Of a DNA stretch of 48,628 nt, positions 15,083 to 24,163 are shown piece by piece. The DNA comes from DAOTVY01 sp041082245 (GTDB lineage: Bacteria; Chloroflexota; Chloroflexia; DTKN01): NCBI GenBank assembly GCA_041082245.1, contig JBDOIE010000019.1:1-48628 (forward strand), given 5' to 3'. Made by a program: the position numbers and the translations under genes. The notes under the pieces are model-generated. The model was not told the origin of the DNA. It did not search any database and worked only from the letters and a program-made list of their open reading frames with translations. Numbering within the stretch: position 1 is the stretch's first letter; the number at the start of each line of letters is the position of its first letter.

Positions 15083-16438
15083 ATGGACGGAAAACGGATC
15101 GAACTTGCATCGGTCGAGATCGAGGGCAAGGGCGACCTCACCATCGCCGGTTGCGACGAGCCCGCCCTCTTTGTCGACGCCCCAAGCCCTGAGGCCGTCC
15201 AGCACGAGGAACGGGAGGGAAAACAGATCCTGCGCCTTGCAGACGACGCCCGCATCCGGATCGGGCGTACCACCCCGGTCACCGTGCGCAACCTGGACGG
15301 CGACCTCTTCGTGCGCGGCCTTCAGGCGCCTCTTACCGTCGAACACGTGGACGGCGATATCACCCTGTCGGACGTGGGCCAGGTCCGTCTGGGCAGCGTG
15401 GACGGGGACGTCTCGATCGCTTCGGCCGTTCAGCTGACCTCCACCGCTTACCTGCGCGGGGACGTCGACTTGCGCCGGGTCGGACCAGCCGAACTGGAAG
15501 AGGTCGGCGAGGACCTAACTGTGCAGGAAGCAGCCTCCCTTCGGGTGACCCACGTGGGCGGCGACCTCACCGCGGCCGGCATCGCCGGGCCGATCTCCCT
15601 GCGCCAGGTGCACGGGGAGGTAGCCTTGCGCGACGTCGAAGGGGCGGTGGAAATCGGCCTTGTAGGAGGGGACCTCGTGGCGCGCGACCTGCGCAGCGAC
15701 CTCGTGGTGGTGCGCGTCGATGGCGACGCCACGCTCGATCTCGCGTTCCGGGAAGGGCTGCAGTACCGGGTGAGCGCGGAGGGCGACATCGTCGTGCGCT
15801 ACCCCGAAGGGACCTCGGCCCGCTTTTTCCTTCAGGCCCATAGCTGGGTACTGCCGCGTACGGGGTCGTTCCAGGTCGAGGCACAGGAAGAGGGACGGGC
15901 TGTGGTCCGGGTGGGACAGGGCGGGCCCGACGTTCACCTCGCCTCCGATTCCGAGATCGTCCTCGGCACCACAACCCCCGATTGGGAACACACCTTCGAA
16001 GCGTTCGCCCGGCAGATGGAACGCTGGGCCGAGGAGCTGCGCCGGAAGCTGGAGCGGGCCGATTGGCAGCGTGTGGGACGAGAGGTGGAAGAGGCTACAG
16101 CACGCATCGCCCAGGTGGTCGAATCCCGGCTTCAGGAGATCGACCTGGAGCAGTTTGGGGAAGGAGTGCAGGAAGCCGCGGAGCGGGCGAAATCCGTGGA
16201 CTGGGAAAAGATCGGCAAGAAGGTCGAGCGCGCTGCGCGGCAGAGCGCGGAATGGGTGCAGGCCAGTCTCCGCCGGTTGCAGGAGCGGCTCCAGCAACAG
16301 TCTCCACAGCCGACCCCCGCTTCCCGACCGGAGAGCGCAGCGCGTGACGAGGAACGGATGGCTGTCCTCCGTATGCTCGAGGAAGGGCGCTTGACCGCCG
16401 AAGAAGCGGCAGCCCTCCTGGACGCCCTGGAACGGTAG
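15083..16438 (+). CDS. DUF4097-type beta-helix protein with C-terminal SHOCT-like motif (YvlB/LiaX-like)
   Basis: 451 residues. Residues about 1-290 are a run of short beta repeats with recurring V-x-G-D-[LIV] turns (NLDGDLFV, HVDGDITL, SVDGDVSI, HVGGDLTA, RVDGDATL), the DUF4097 right-handed beta-solenoid. Residues about 300-415 are amphipathic and charged (WAEELRRKLERADWQRVG and similar), probably coiled coil. The last 30 residues (DEERMAVLRMLEEGRLTAEEA, then ALLDALE) repeat the SHOCT-like motif of the preceding gene. In Firmicutes the related LiaX senses envelope stress. There is no signal peptide here, so a cytoplasmic or peripheral location is likely. Confidence 0.8.
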   Translation: MDGKRIELASVEIEGKGDLTIAGCDEPALFVDAPSPEAVQHEEREGKQILRLADDARIRIGRTTPVTVRNLDGDLFVRGLQAPLTVEHVDGDITLSDVGQVRLGSVDGDVSIASAVQLTSTAYLRGDVDLRRVGPAELEEVGEDLTVQEAASLRVTHVGGDLTAAGIAGPISLRQVHGEVALRDVEGAVEIGLVGGDLVARDLRSDLVVVRVDGDATLDLAFREGLQYRVSAEGDIVVRYPEGTSARFFLQAHSWVLPRTGSFQVEAQEEGRAVVRVGQGGPDVHLASDSEIVLGTTTPDWEHTFEAFARQMERWAEELRRKLERADWQRVGREVEEATARIAQVVESRLQEIDLEQFGEGVQEAAERAKSVDWEKIGKKVERAARQSAEWVQASLRRLQERLQQQSPQPTPASRPESAARDEERMAVLRMLEEGRLTAEEAAALLDALER

Positions 16439-16443
16439 AAGCG

Positions 16444-17364
16444 ATGGAAATCGTCCCGCTCGCCCCCGGAGGGCCGGGGATCGAGATGTTGCTCGAGGAT
16501 TACCGCCGGCGCGCCGGTTTCCCCGAGGCGCTGGTGCTGAGCGCTCTGACCGAGGCCCTCGCCTCCCGAGAAGCGCGGGGCTTCCTCGCGCTGGAGGGCG
16601 GGACACCGGTCGGCCTGGTCGTGGTCAGCCAGGAAGGGCAGGAAGGGCGCATCCATCTCCTGCACGCGCTTCCCGACCATACCCGGGCACTGCCGTTGCT
16701 GCTGGAACAGGCGGAACGGGAGATGGCGCGCTTTCGGACCCTGCGCGCGCTCCATGCGACGCTTCCGCTCCTCCCCGGGTTCGAGCTGGAAGCCATCCTT
16801 CACGCCCGCGGCTACCGCGGCGCGGTCCGGGCGCGGATGCACCTGGCATTGGGCGAGCACACACCCGCACCGACGTTGCGGTCCGGCTACCGCCTGCTTC
16901 CCTGGGACGACACGCGCCTGGAAGAAGCCGTCGCGCTGGTGGCAGACACCCCCTCCGACGATGCCTGGCTCTATCCGGAATTCGCCGGCCGGGCGGGCGC
17001 GCGCCGCCTGCTCCAGGGGGCCGTCGCCGGCCGCTTCGGGCGCTTCGACCCGCACCTTTCGCCCATGGCCCTCTCGGGGGAAGCGTTGGCCGGCTTCGCC
17101 CTGGCCACGTGGCACCCGCTCCTCCCGCAGGAAGGCTTTCTTCTGGACCTGTTCGTCGCCCCACGCCATCGCGGGCAGGGCCTGGGACGCGCGCTCGTGC
17201 TGGCCACGGCAACGGCATTCCGCGAGGCCGGTGCCGCCCGCCTGGGACTTGCGGTCACCCTGGATAACACCGTCGCCCTCCGGCTCTACGAGCAGCTGGG
17301 CTTTCAGACCGAATACCGCTTTGCCGTCTTCCGGAAGGACCTGACGCCGCACGGAAAGGGGTAG
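16444..17364 (+). CDS. GNAT acetyltransferase, tandem-domain type
   Basis: 306 residues, about twice a single GNAT domain. The C-terminal half is a full domain: DLFVAPRHRGQGLGRALV (about 237-254, motif A with the R/Q-x-x-G-x-G/A acetyl-CoA loop) and DNTVALRLYEQLGFQTEYRF (motif B). The N-terminal half (ETV-like beta strands, GTPVGLVVVSQEG) looks like a degenerate copy, an arrangement seen in mycothiol synthase-like proteins. It transfers an acyl group from acyl-CoA to an unknown amine. The gene lies 5 nt after the DUF4097 gene and 2 nt before an MFS exporter, so an antibiotic-modification or stress role is possible but unproven. Confidence 0.85.
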   Translation: MEIVPLAPGGPGIEMLLEDYRRRAGFPEALVLSALTEALASREARGFLALEGGTPVGLVVVSQEGQEGRIHLLHALPDHTRALPLLLEQAEREMARFRTLRALHATLPLLPGFELEAILHARGYRGAVRARMHLALGEHTPAPTLRSGYRLLPWDDTRLEEAVALVADTPSDDAWLYPEFAGRAGARRLLQGAVAGRFGRFDPHLSPMALSGEALAGFALATWHPLLPQEGFLLDLFVAPRHRGQGLGRALVLATATAFREAGAARLGLAVTLDNTVALRLYEQLGFQTEYRFAVFRKDLTPHGKG

Positions 17365-17366
17365 CG

Positions 17367-18641
17367 ATGCCCAGCCCTCGCGCGCACGCCTGGGCCCCCC
17401 GCTTCTTCGCCATCTGGACCGGACAGCAGCTTTCCTTGATCGGGAGCGCCGTGGCCCAGTTCGCCCTCGTCTGGTGGCTCACGGTAACCACCGGGTCGGC
17501 CACCGTACTCGCGACCGCCAGCCTGGTCGCCTTGCTGCCCGCCGTGGCGTTGGGCCCGTTCGCCGGAGCGCTCGTCGACCGCTGGAGCCGGAGGCATCTC
17601 CTTATCGCTGCCGATGGCCTGATGGCGCTGGCGGCAGCGGCCCTTGCGCTTCTCTTCTGGACCGGTGCTATGCGCCCGTGGCACGTGTACATCGTCCTGT
17701 TCATCCGGGCGATCGGGGAGGCTTTCCACTGGCCCACTATGGCAGCTTCGACGACCCTGCTCGTCCCGGAACGCCACCTGGCCCGCGTCGCGGGGGCCAA
17801 CCAGAGCGTCCGGGGTGCGCTGCGGATCGTTTCCCCGCCGCTGGGCGCGCTCCTGCTCGGCCTGTTTCCGTTGCACGCCATCATGGCGCTGGACGTCGCG
17901 ACCGCTCTGATGGCGATCCTCCCCCTCCTGGCGATCGCCATCCCGCAGCCGGCCCGTCGCTCGGTTCGGCCGGACCTCTCTACGACCCTGTGGAAGGAAA
18001 TCGGTGAGGGATTCCGCTTCCTCAAAGGATGGCCGGGATTGTGGGCCCTGCTCGCGATGGCGATGGGGGTGAATTTCCTTCTCAACCCCGCCTTCTCCCT
18101 CCTGCCGCTCCTGGTCGCGAAGCACTTCCGCGGAGAGGCGCTCGAACTCGGCTGGATGGAGTCCGCCGAAGGACTGGGGGTCGTCGCGGGAGGGCTTATC
18201 CTCAGCATGTGGGGCGGATTCCGCCGCAAGATCCAGACGTGCCTCACCGGGCTTGCCGGGATGGGAGTGGGCATCCTCGCCCTCGGGTTTTGCCCGGAGG
18301 AGGCTCTCCCGCTCGCGCTGGGAGCGATGTTCCTCACCGGGGCGATGGACCCGATCACCAACGGCCCCGTCATCGCCTTGCTGCAGTCCGTGGTGCCTCC
18401 GGAGATGCAGGGCCGGGTGTTTACCGTCATCCAGAGCGTGACCGCTGCGATCTCGCCTCTGGGGCTGGCCGTGGCCGGCCCGCTGGCCCAGGCTCTGGGG
18501 CTGCGCGCGTGGTTCGTCGCGGGCGGCGCGGCCTGCCTGCTGATGGCCCTGGCAGGCTTCTCTACCCCCAGCATCCTCCACCTGGAAGACCGTGCGAAAG
18601 CCGTTCCATCCCAAGGGGCACTGGAGGCCGGGAACCGCTGA
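17367..18641 (+). CDS. Major facilitator superfamily exporter
   Basis: 424 residues with about twelve membrane helices in two halves. The N-terminal half opens with FFAIWTGQQLSLIGSAVAQF, and the loop after TM2 is GALVDRWSRRHLL, the MFS motif A (G-x-x-x-D-R-x-x-R-R). The middle loop (about 195-210) is basic. This is the MFS_3 / EntS-MacrolideEfflux style of proton-driven exporter for small molecules. It is the last gene of the DUF2089 operon and converges with cdaR, with only 12 nt between stops. Substrate unknown; co-transcription with an envelope-stress-type regulator points to drug or metabolite efflux. Confidence 0.9.
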   Translation: MPSPRAHAWAPRFFAIWTGQQLSLIGSAVAQFALVWWLTVTTGSATVLATASLVALLPAVALGPFAGALVDRWSRRHLLIAADGLMALAAAALALLFWTGAMRPWHVYIVLFIRAIGEAFHWPTMAASTTLLVPERHLARVAGANQSVRGALRIVSPPLGALLLGLFPLHAIMALDVATALMAILPLLAIAIPQPARRSVRPDLSTTLWKEIGEGFRFLKGWPGLWALLAMAMGVNFLLNPAFSLLPLLVAKHFRGEALELGWMESAEGLGVVAGGLILSMWGGFRRKIQTCLTGLAGMGVGILALGFCPEEALPLALGAMFLTGAMDPITNGPVIALLQSVVPPEMQGRVFTVIQSVTAAISPLGLAVAGPLAQALGLRAWFVAGGAACLLMALAGFSTPSILHLEDRAKAVPSQGALEAGNR

Positions 18642-18653
18642 CGCCCCGGGTGT

Positions 18654-20033
18654 TCAAGGGGTGGGCGTCGGGGAGGGAAGGCGCGTCGGGGTCGGGGTAG
18701 GGCCCGAGGTCGGACTTTCCGTCGGCATCGGTGTCGCCGTAGGGGTCGGAGTAGGCATTGGTGTGGGAAGCAACGTGCGCGTGGGGGTCGGCGTGGCCGG
18801 CCGCACGATGACCACGTGCACCGTTGTGGGGCCCTCAGGGGTCACCTCGACCTCCGGCGGAACGGAGAAGACGGCCGGAAGGTCGTACTCCCCCGCGTCC
18901 AGGCCGCTCACGTCCACCACGACCCACAGGTCTCCCAGCGAGAGCCGTTCGAGCACCTCGAGCGGCGCCCGCAGGAGTACGGCCAACCAGCGGGGCTCCC
19001 AGGTCGCCTGAAGCGGCTCCAGGAGCCCGCTCAGGCGCACCGGCAGATCGATGCGCAGCACGGGTTCGATCGCCTCTACGTCCACGAACACCGTCACCTG
19101 GGAAGGCGACTGGATCAGCGACACGTTGGCGGGAAGGTCCAGCCCGACGGTGGTCGTGAGATCGTCCCGCAGGCCGTCCACGGAAATGGGCATCGTCTCC
19201 AGGAAGCGCACGCGGGCCAGCACATTCGGGTCGCCGCTGAAGATGGTCACGGTGTCCGGGACGACGCGCAGCGAGCGAATATAGTAGCCGGGTGCGGGAT
19301 ACCCCGTGGTGTGGGGAATGACGGAGACAGCCAGGTGCCCGCCCTGCAGGGAGATCGGCACGTCCACCGCGACTTCGGCCGGCAGGACCTCCACGCCGGC
19401 CACCCTCCTCCCGGCGGCATCGACCGCGACCGGCTGCACCGGAGCGTCCTGCAGGGAAGCCACCCTCCCTCCCAGGTCGACCCGCGCCTGGATGCCCGCG
19501 ACGAGCCCGACCCGGCTTTCTGGCCCCTGCACCAGGGCCTGGGCGGGATCTACCAGCGGCGTGCCAACGACGTACGGCAGTCCGGGCTGCCCCACGAGCA
19601 CCACTTCGATCGGGAAAATCTGCTGCGCCCTCCGTTCGACATGTACCGTCACCTTCGCAGGCTCGGCCCGCCAGCTCCGTACCGCCCGGGGGGCATCCAG
19701 CTGCACGGAGAGTTCGTAGATCCCTGGCTCGGCAATCGACGCCAGGTCCACATACGGATGGAGATCACCGGCCGTCAGGTGCTCCTCCTGGGGGACCCGC
19801 AGGCTGAGCGAAACCGTGCCCAGCGCCAAAAGCGGCAGCCCCTGGGCGTCGGTGAGCACCAGTTGCTCCGGAAGCCCGCGGGCCTCCAGCACCAGCTCCT
19901 TGAAGGTCGTGGCCGTGAGCGGGTTCTGGCTGCCCGTCACATAGGCCCACACGACCAGGGCAAGGCCGAGCGCGCCCAGGAAGCGAAAGAGGTGCCCCCA
20001 GGTAGGGCGAATGTGCTGCAGCAGATCCTTCAC
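18654..20033 (-). CDS. cdaR: CdaR (YbbR-domain regulator of diadenylate cyclase) with Pro/Thr-rich tail
   Basis: 459 residues. The start is a GTG at 20033 that overlaps the cdaA stop (GTGA), so translation is coupled. A longer frame opening at 20534 is out of frame with cdaA and is not used. One N-terminal membrane helix (about 15-32, then TGSQNPLTATT) is followed by roughly four YbbR domains of 80 to 90 residues. The last 48 residues are a Thr-Pro repeat (TPTPTATPMPTESPTSGPTP and similar), unusual for CdaR, and look like a flexible wall-spanning or linker segment. CdaR binds CdaA across the membrane and modulates cyclic-di-AMP output. Family assignment is strong from order, anchor and YbbR-like repeats. 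Confidence 0.88.
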   Translation of the reverse strand: MKDLLQHIRPTWGHLFRFLGALGLALVVWAYVTGSQNPLTATTFKELVLEARGLPEQLVLTDAQGLPLLALGTVSLSLRVPQEEHLTAGDLHPYVDLASIAEPGIYELSVQLDAPRAVRSWRAEPAKVTVHVERRAQQIFPIEVVLVGQPGLPYVVGTPLVDPAQALVQGPESRVGLVAGIQARVDLGGRVASLQDAPVQPVAVDAAGRRVAGVEVLPAEVAVDVPISLQGGHLAVSVIPHTTGYPAPGYYIRSLRVVPDTVTIFSGDPNVLARVRFLETMPISVDGLRDDLTTTVGLDLPANVSLIQSPSQVTVFVDVEAIEPVLRIDLPVRLSGLLEPLQATWEPRWLAVLLRAPLEVLERLSLGDLWVVVDVSGLDAGEYDLPAVFSVPPEVEVTPEGPTTVHVVIVRPATPTPTRTLLPTPMPTPTPTATPMPTESPTSGPTPTPTRLPSPTPTP

Positions 20034-20845
20034 CGTCCCTTCCTCCCGGCATTGCTGCGCACTTCGTCCAGCCGCAGCAGCGCCTCGAGCAGCCCGACGA
20101 GCCGCGAGCGATCCAGCCACCGCACCATGCGCCCCCGCTGGGCCACCGAAATCGCCCCTGTCTCCTCGGATACGACGATCGCGATGGCATCCGTCTGCTC
20201 GCTGATCCCGATGGCGGCGCGATGGCGCGTCCCGTACTGGAAGCTGTCCAGCACGTCCTCGCTCAGCGGGAGGACACAGCCAGCCGCCAGGATCCGGTTG
20301 CGCCGGATCAGTACCGCCCCATCGTGCAACGGCGCGTTGCTGTAAAAGAGGTTGTGCAGAAGGCGCGCGGAGACGCGGGCATCCAGGCGTACGCCCCGTT
20401 CCGCATACTCGTCCAGGCGGATGGTACGCTCCAGCACGATGAGCGCGCCCAGCCGCTGGCGGGACATCTCGCTGCAGGCTTCGGCGATCTCCTGGACCGT
20501 ATGCCGCATCTCCTCGGCTGCGGAAGGTGTCCACGGACGCCTCGACCAGGGTCCACTCTGCCCCAGGTTCTCCAGGGCGCGGCGCAGCTCCGGCTGGAAA
20601 AGGACGGGGATCGTCACCAGCAGCGCCGGCAAGGCGCTATCGAGCAGCCACCCCAGCGCCGGCAGGTCGAGCACCGAACGGATGAGGAGCACCAGAAGGA
20701 GCACGATCGCGAGACCCCGCAGCAATGGCACCGCGCGCGTCCCCTGCAGGAGGGTCAGGACAGCGTAAAACAGCGTGGCAAGCAGCAGGATGTCCAGGAG
20801 GCTCCGCCAGTCGAGCCGGGAAAAGATCCACAAAAGCTGCGACAT
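20030..20845 (-). CDS. cdaA: Diadenylate cyclase CdaA
   Basis: 271 residues. Three membrane helices occupy about residues 13-90, followed by the DAC domain. LHDGAVLI (Asp175-Gly-Ala) and GTRHRAAIG (Arg207-His-Arg) are the two catalytic signatures, and SEETGAISVAQRG completes the active site. It condenses two ATP into cyclic-di-AMP at the membrane, a second messenger controlling potassium transport, osmotic balance and wall turnover. No residue expected for catalysis is missing. Operon order TPR gene, cdaA, cdaR, with GTGA overlap to cdaR and 27 nt from the TPR gene. Confidence 0.96.
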   Translation of the reverse strand: MSQLLWIFSRLDWRSLLDILLLATLFYAVLTLLQGTRAVPLLRGLAIVLLLVLLIRSVLDLPALGWLLDSALPALLVTIPVLFQPELRRALENLGQSGPWSRRPWTPSAAEEMRHTVQEIAEACSEMSRQRLGALIVLERTIRLDEYAERGVRLDARVSARLLHNLFYSNAPLHDGAVLIRRNRILAAGCVLPLSEDVLDSFQYGTRHRAAIGISEQTDAIAIVVSEETGAISVAQRGRMVRWLDRSRLVGLLEALLRLDEVRSNAGRKGR

Positions 20846-20872
20846 CGTTTCACCCTTGCTGGAAGCAGGGGA

Positions 20873-23800
20873 TCATTCTCCGCTGCGCTCCGGGTTCGCC
20901 CTGCGCTCTTCTTCCTGGAGCCGTGCGGCGACCTCCGCATTCTCCGGCTCCAGGCGTGCCAGACGGCGGTAAAGGCGCATGGCCTGTCCGTGTTCCCCGA
21001 TGGCGGACAGCAGGTCGCCCAGTTCCCGCAGCGCCCACCGGTCCTCGGGGTTCAAGGCAAGGACCTGGTGGAGCGCGGCGATCGCGGTCTCGGTTTCCTT
21101 TCGCTCCAGGGCGATACGGGCGATCGTGCGCTGTTCCTCCAGGGCGTCGGCCAGCCGGCCGGCAAGGATGTGCAGGTTGACCAGTTGCTGCCGCGCGGCG
21201 GTGTCGTGCGGCACGAGCTGCACGATGCGGCCGTAAGCCTGGTAGGCGCGGTCCTGCCGCCCCATCGTCCAGTAGATCTCGGCGATCTGCTGCAGGCTGC
21301 GCACCGCTTCCTCGATCATCCCTCTCTTCTGCTGGAGTTCGGCGACCGTTTCCAGTTCGTTCAACCCCCGGTCCACAAAGCCGCGGCGGATGGAAAGCGT
21401 CGCCAGCCTCCGGCGCACGGTGAGGTTGCTCGGTGCCAGCCGCACCATCTGCTGGAGGACCTCGAGGGCGCGATCCAGATCGTTCGTTTGCTCATAGTGC
21501 GTCGCCAGCCCGTTCAGCTCGGCGAGCGCCTGGCGAAGGTTCCCCTGGCGGAAGTACAGGTCTGCCAATTTGGTGATCGTCTCGCGGTCGTGGGGGTGGG
21601 TTACCTTGGCCCGGTTGAGGGTCGTTACGGCCTGCTCGAACCACCCGAGCTTCGTGTAGGCTTCCGCCAGCCAATGGTAGAACGAAAGGGCGGTAGGGAC
21701 CGCGCGGGGACCGGCCGACGGCCCTGCAGGCACCCGCGGGGCGAGCGCTTCTGCCCACTGCAAACCCTTCTCCAGGGCACGGATCGCTTCTTCGGTCTGC
21801 CCCAGGAGCAGGTGAGCTTCGGCGATCGCCCGGCACAGGCGCAGCTGGAGTACGTCTTTCGGCTCTTCGCCAAGGCGCTGGCTCGCCCGGTGAAAGCTCT
21901 CCAGCGCCTCCGTCACGCGGCCGGCCTGGCGCTGCAGGAGCCCCAGAACATAGTAGAGCACAGGGATCTCCTGGATCAGGAGCGCCTCCTTGTACTCCTG
22001 CTCCATCGTGCGGCAGGCCTGCTCGTCCTCCTCCGCGCGCTTGAGCAGCGCATCGAGCGATTCCCAGAACGGCTCTTCGTCCCGTAGCCAGGCGAGCGCG
22101 ATGTTGATCCGCGCCAGGCCCACAGGGTCCTGGGGGTCCATCTGTACCGCCCGGCGCAACTCGCTCACGGCCGCCTCGGGACGGTCCAGTTTGAGGAGAA
22201 ACAGGCCGTACTCCAGGTACACCTCGCGGCTGTCTGGCGCACGGGTCCGGATCTCCCGAAAGCTCTCGATCGCGCGCGTCGTCTGCCCGAGACGGAAGTA
22301 GGTCTGGGCCACCTGGATCATCTCGCGCACCCCTTCCTCCTCGCGGCCCAGATCGAGCAACAGCTCTGCCAGACGGCTGCGGCTTGTGAGGTCGTCCGGG
22401 GAAAGGGAAAGCAGCGCCCGGTATACATCCACCGCCTTTTCCTTTTCCCCCCGAGCCAGGTAGGTCTGGATCAGAGCCTGGTACTTCGCGAGCGCCATCT
22501 CCGGCCGATCCTGGCGCTCGTAGATTTCCGCCAGGCGGAGGTGGATCGGGAGGTATTCCGGTGCCCGTTCGATCACCTTGCAGCAGGCGTCGATCGCGGC
22601 GTAAAAGAGCCCTCGCTCCACGTAGACACGGCTCGCTTCCACCAGCTCCCGCACGCCTTCGTCAAGCCCGCTCGTGTCGAGTTCCCGCACCGGCACATGC
22701 ACAGGCGCCGGGGGCGCGATCGAGAGGGCTTCCTCGAGGGGACGCAGGGAAGGGGTGCTCTCCGCCCGGGAAACAGCGCTGGGTCGCAGGAAGTCGGTGA
22801 TCGGGCGAAGGCCCGCCTCGCCTGCGGCAGGGGTCGAAGCCGCGGGGCGCTCGACCGCCTCGGCCTGCGGGGCGCGCGCTTGCTCCTCGATGGCCGGGAG
22901 GATTCCCGTGCCCAGCTGACGGAGTTTGGCGAACATGCTCTTTTCCGTCAGCTCCTGGGCCCGCTTGCGGAACTCGTCCACTTGCTGCTGGCGCCAGCGC
23001 TTCCCCTGGAGGAAACCGGCAAGGGTTGCGTACAGCGAAGCCGCGCGCGCCAGATCCCCGAGGCGCTCGTGCACCGTGGCCGCAGCCTCGTACATCTGGA
23101 TGAGGTCCTCGATCGCTTCCCGGCCGATGGTCTGCAGATCGACCAGGTGGAGCGCTCGTTCGAACTCCTGGGCAGCCGGTTCCAGGCGGCCCAGATCGCG
23201 GTACACCTCCCCCAGTGCATAATGGCTGGAAAGGGCATACTCGTCGTCTTTAGAAGCGGCCTGGAACCACTCGATGGACTCTTCCAGGCGCCCGGTTTCC
23301 TTGTAGAGGAAGGCCAGGCTGTAGCAGACATCCGCCCGGCGCAGTCCGGATTGGGCTGCCCGCTCGTAGAGGCGGAGCGCTCCTTCCAGATCCCCCCGTT
23401 CCTGGCGCTCGGTGGCTTCGCGCACCCACTCCTCGAGCTGGTACTGGCTCACCGGAGCGGCCGGCCCGGCTTCCTCCTCTTCGCCTCGCTCTTTTCGGGC
23501 GGCCATCTCCCGCCGCAGGCGGAAAAGGAGTTCCCGGGCCTGACGGTGCTCCGGAGCCAGCCGCAGCGCCTCCTCGCAGAGCGCCATCGCCTCGGCAATG
23601 CGCTTCTCCTGGAAGAGGAGGCGCACCCGCTCCACCATAGCCTGAGCGGCGGACTCCTCGTCGCCGGACTCCTGGTAAAGGCGTGCCAGACGGGCGAGCA
23701 CCTCTTCGTCCTGGGGGAAGAGCTCGCAGAGCCGCTGGAGCGTCGCGATCGCCTGCGGCACCTTCTGGTGGAATACATACAGGTCGCTCAGCCGGAGATA

Positions 23801-24094
23801 GGCATCCCGGGCGCGCGTCCGATCCTTGAGCTGCACAAGGGCATCGGCCAACCGTTCCAGGATGACCGGGTCATCGGGCATTTCCCGGTGCAGCTGTTCG
23901 TAGACCTGGAGCGCCTCTGTCCAGCGCGCAAGGCCGGTGTATGCGGCAGCAATGCCCAGGCGGGCATCCGGGTCATCGGGAAACTCGGCTGCGGCCCGCT
24001 GGTATTCCCGGAGCGCCTCGCCCCATTCTTGCTTCCAGGCATACGCCTGAGCCCGCTTCATCGCGGCGTTGTAGATGCCCCGGTTTCCGGCCAT
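20873..24094 (-). CDS. Giant TPR-repeat protein
   Basis: 1073 residues with AGGAGGAG upstream. Nearly the whole length is tetratricopeptide repeats (34-residue units with W/L-G-Y-A-F/Y-x-P spacing, for example AEFPDDPDARLGIAAAYTGL and ALVQLKDRTRARDAYLRLSD); I count at least twenty. A Pro/Ala-rich break near residues 400-450 divides it into two arrays. No signal peptide, membrane helix or catalytic domain is visible, so it is probably a cytoplasmic scaffold. It lies between argF and cdaA on the same strand, 70 nt after argF and 27 nt before cdaA, so it may be transcribed with the cyclic-di-AMP genes. Partner unknown. Confidence 0.88.
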   Translation of the reverse strand: MAGNRGIYNAAMKRAQAYAWKQEWGEALREYQRAAAEFPDDPDARLGIAAAYTGLARWTEALQVYEQLHREMPDDPVILERLADALVQLKDRTRARDAYLRLSDLYVFHQKVPQAIATLQRLCELFPQDEEVLARLARLYQESGDEESAAQAMVERVRLLFQEKRIAEAMALCEEALRLAPEHRQARELLFRLRREMAARKERGEEEEAGPAAPVSQYQLEEWVREATERQERGDLEGALRLYERAAQSGLRRADVCYSLAFLYKETGRLEESIEWFQAASKDDEYALSSHYALGEVYRDLGRLEPAAQEFERALHLVDLQTIGREAIEDLIQMYEAAATVHERLGDLARAASLYATLAGFLQGKRWRQQQVDEFRKRAQELTEKSMFAKLRQLGTGILPAIEEQARAPQAEAVERPAASTPAAGEAGLRPITDFLRPSAVSRAESTPSLRPLEEALSIAPPAPVHVPVRELDTSGLDEGVRELVEASRVYVERGLFYAAIDACCKVIERAPEYLPIHLRLAEIYERQDRPEMALAKYQALIQTYLARGEKEKAVDVYRALLSLSPDDLTSRSRLAELLLDLGREEEGVREMIQVAQTYFRLGQTTRAIESFREIRTRAPDSREVYLEYGLFLLKLDRPEAAVSELRRAVQMDPQDPVGLARINIALAWLRDEEPFWESLDALLKRAEEDEQACRTMEQEYKEALLIQEIPVLYYVLGLLQRQAGRVTEALESFHRASQRLGEEPKDVLQLRLCRAIAEAHLLLGQTEEAIRALEKGLQWAEALAPRVPAGPSAGPRAVPTALSFYHWLAEAYTKLGWFEQAVTTLNRAKVTHPHDRETITKLADLYFRQGNLRQALAELNGLATHYEQTNDLDRALEVLQQMVRLAPSNLTVRRRLATLSIRRGFVDRGLNELETVAELQQKRGMIEEAVRSLQQIAEIYWTMGRQDRAYQAYGRIVQLVPHDTAARQQLVNLHILAGRLADALEEQRTIARIALERKETETAIAALHQVLALNPEDRWALRELGDLLSAIGEHGQAMRLYRRLARLEPENAEVAARLQEEERRANPERSGE

Positions 24095-24163
24095 GCTCGC
24101 TCCTCCTGGCCTATGGGGACCCCCTTGCCCGCAGCAGCGAGGAACCGTATGGGGACCGAGCGC

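Noticed and set aside
18654..20534. 626-residue version of CdaR starting inside cdaA
   Set aside because: The extra 167 residues are an out-of-phase reading of cdaA; the GTG at 20033 gives a normal anchor helix and a GTGA overlap.
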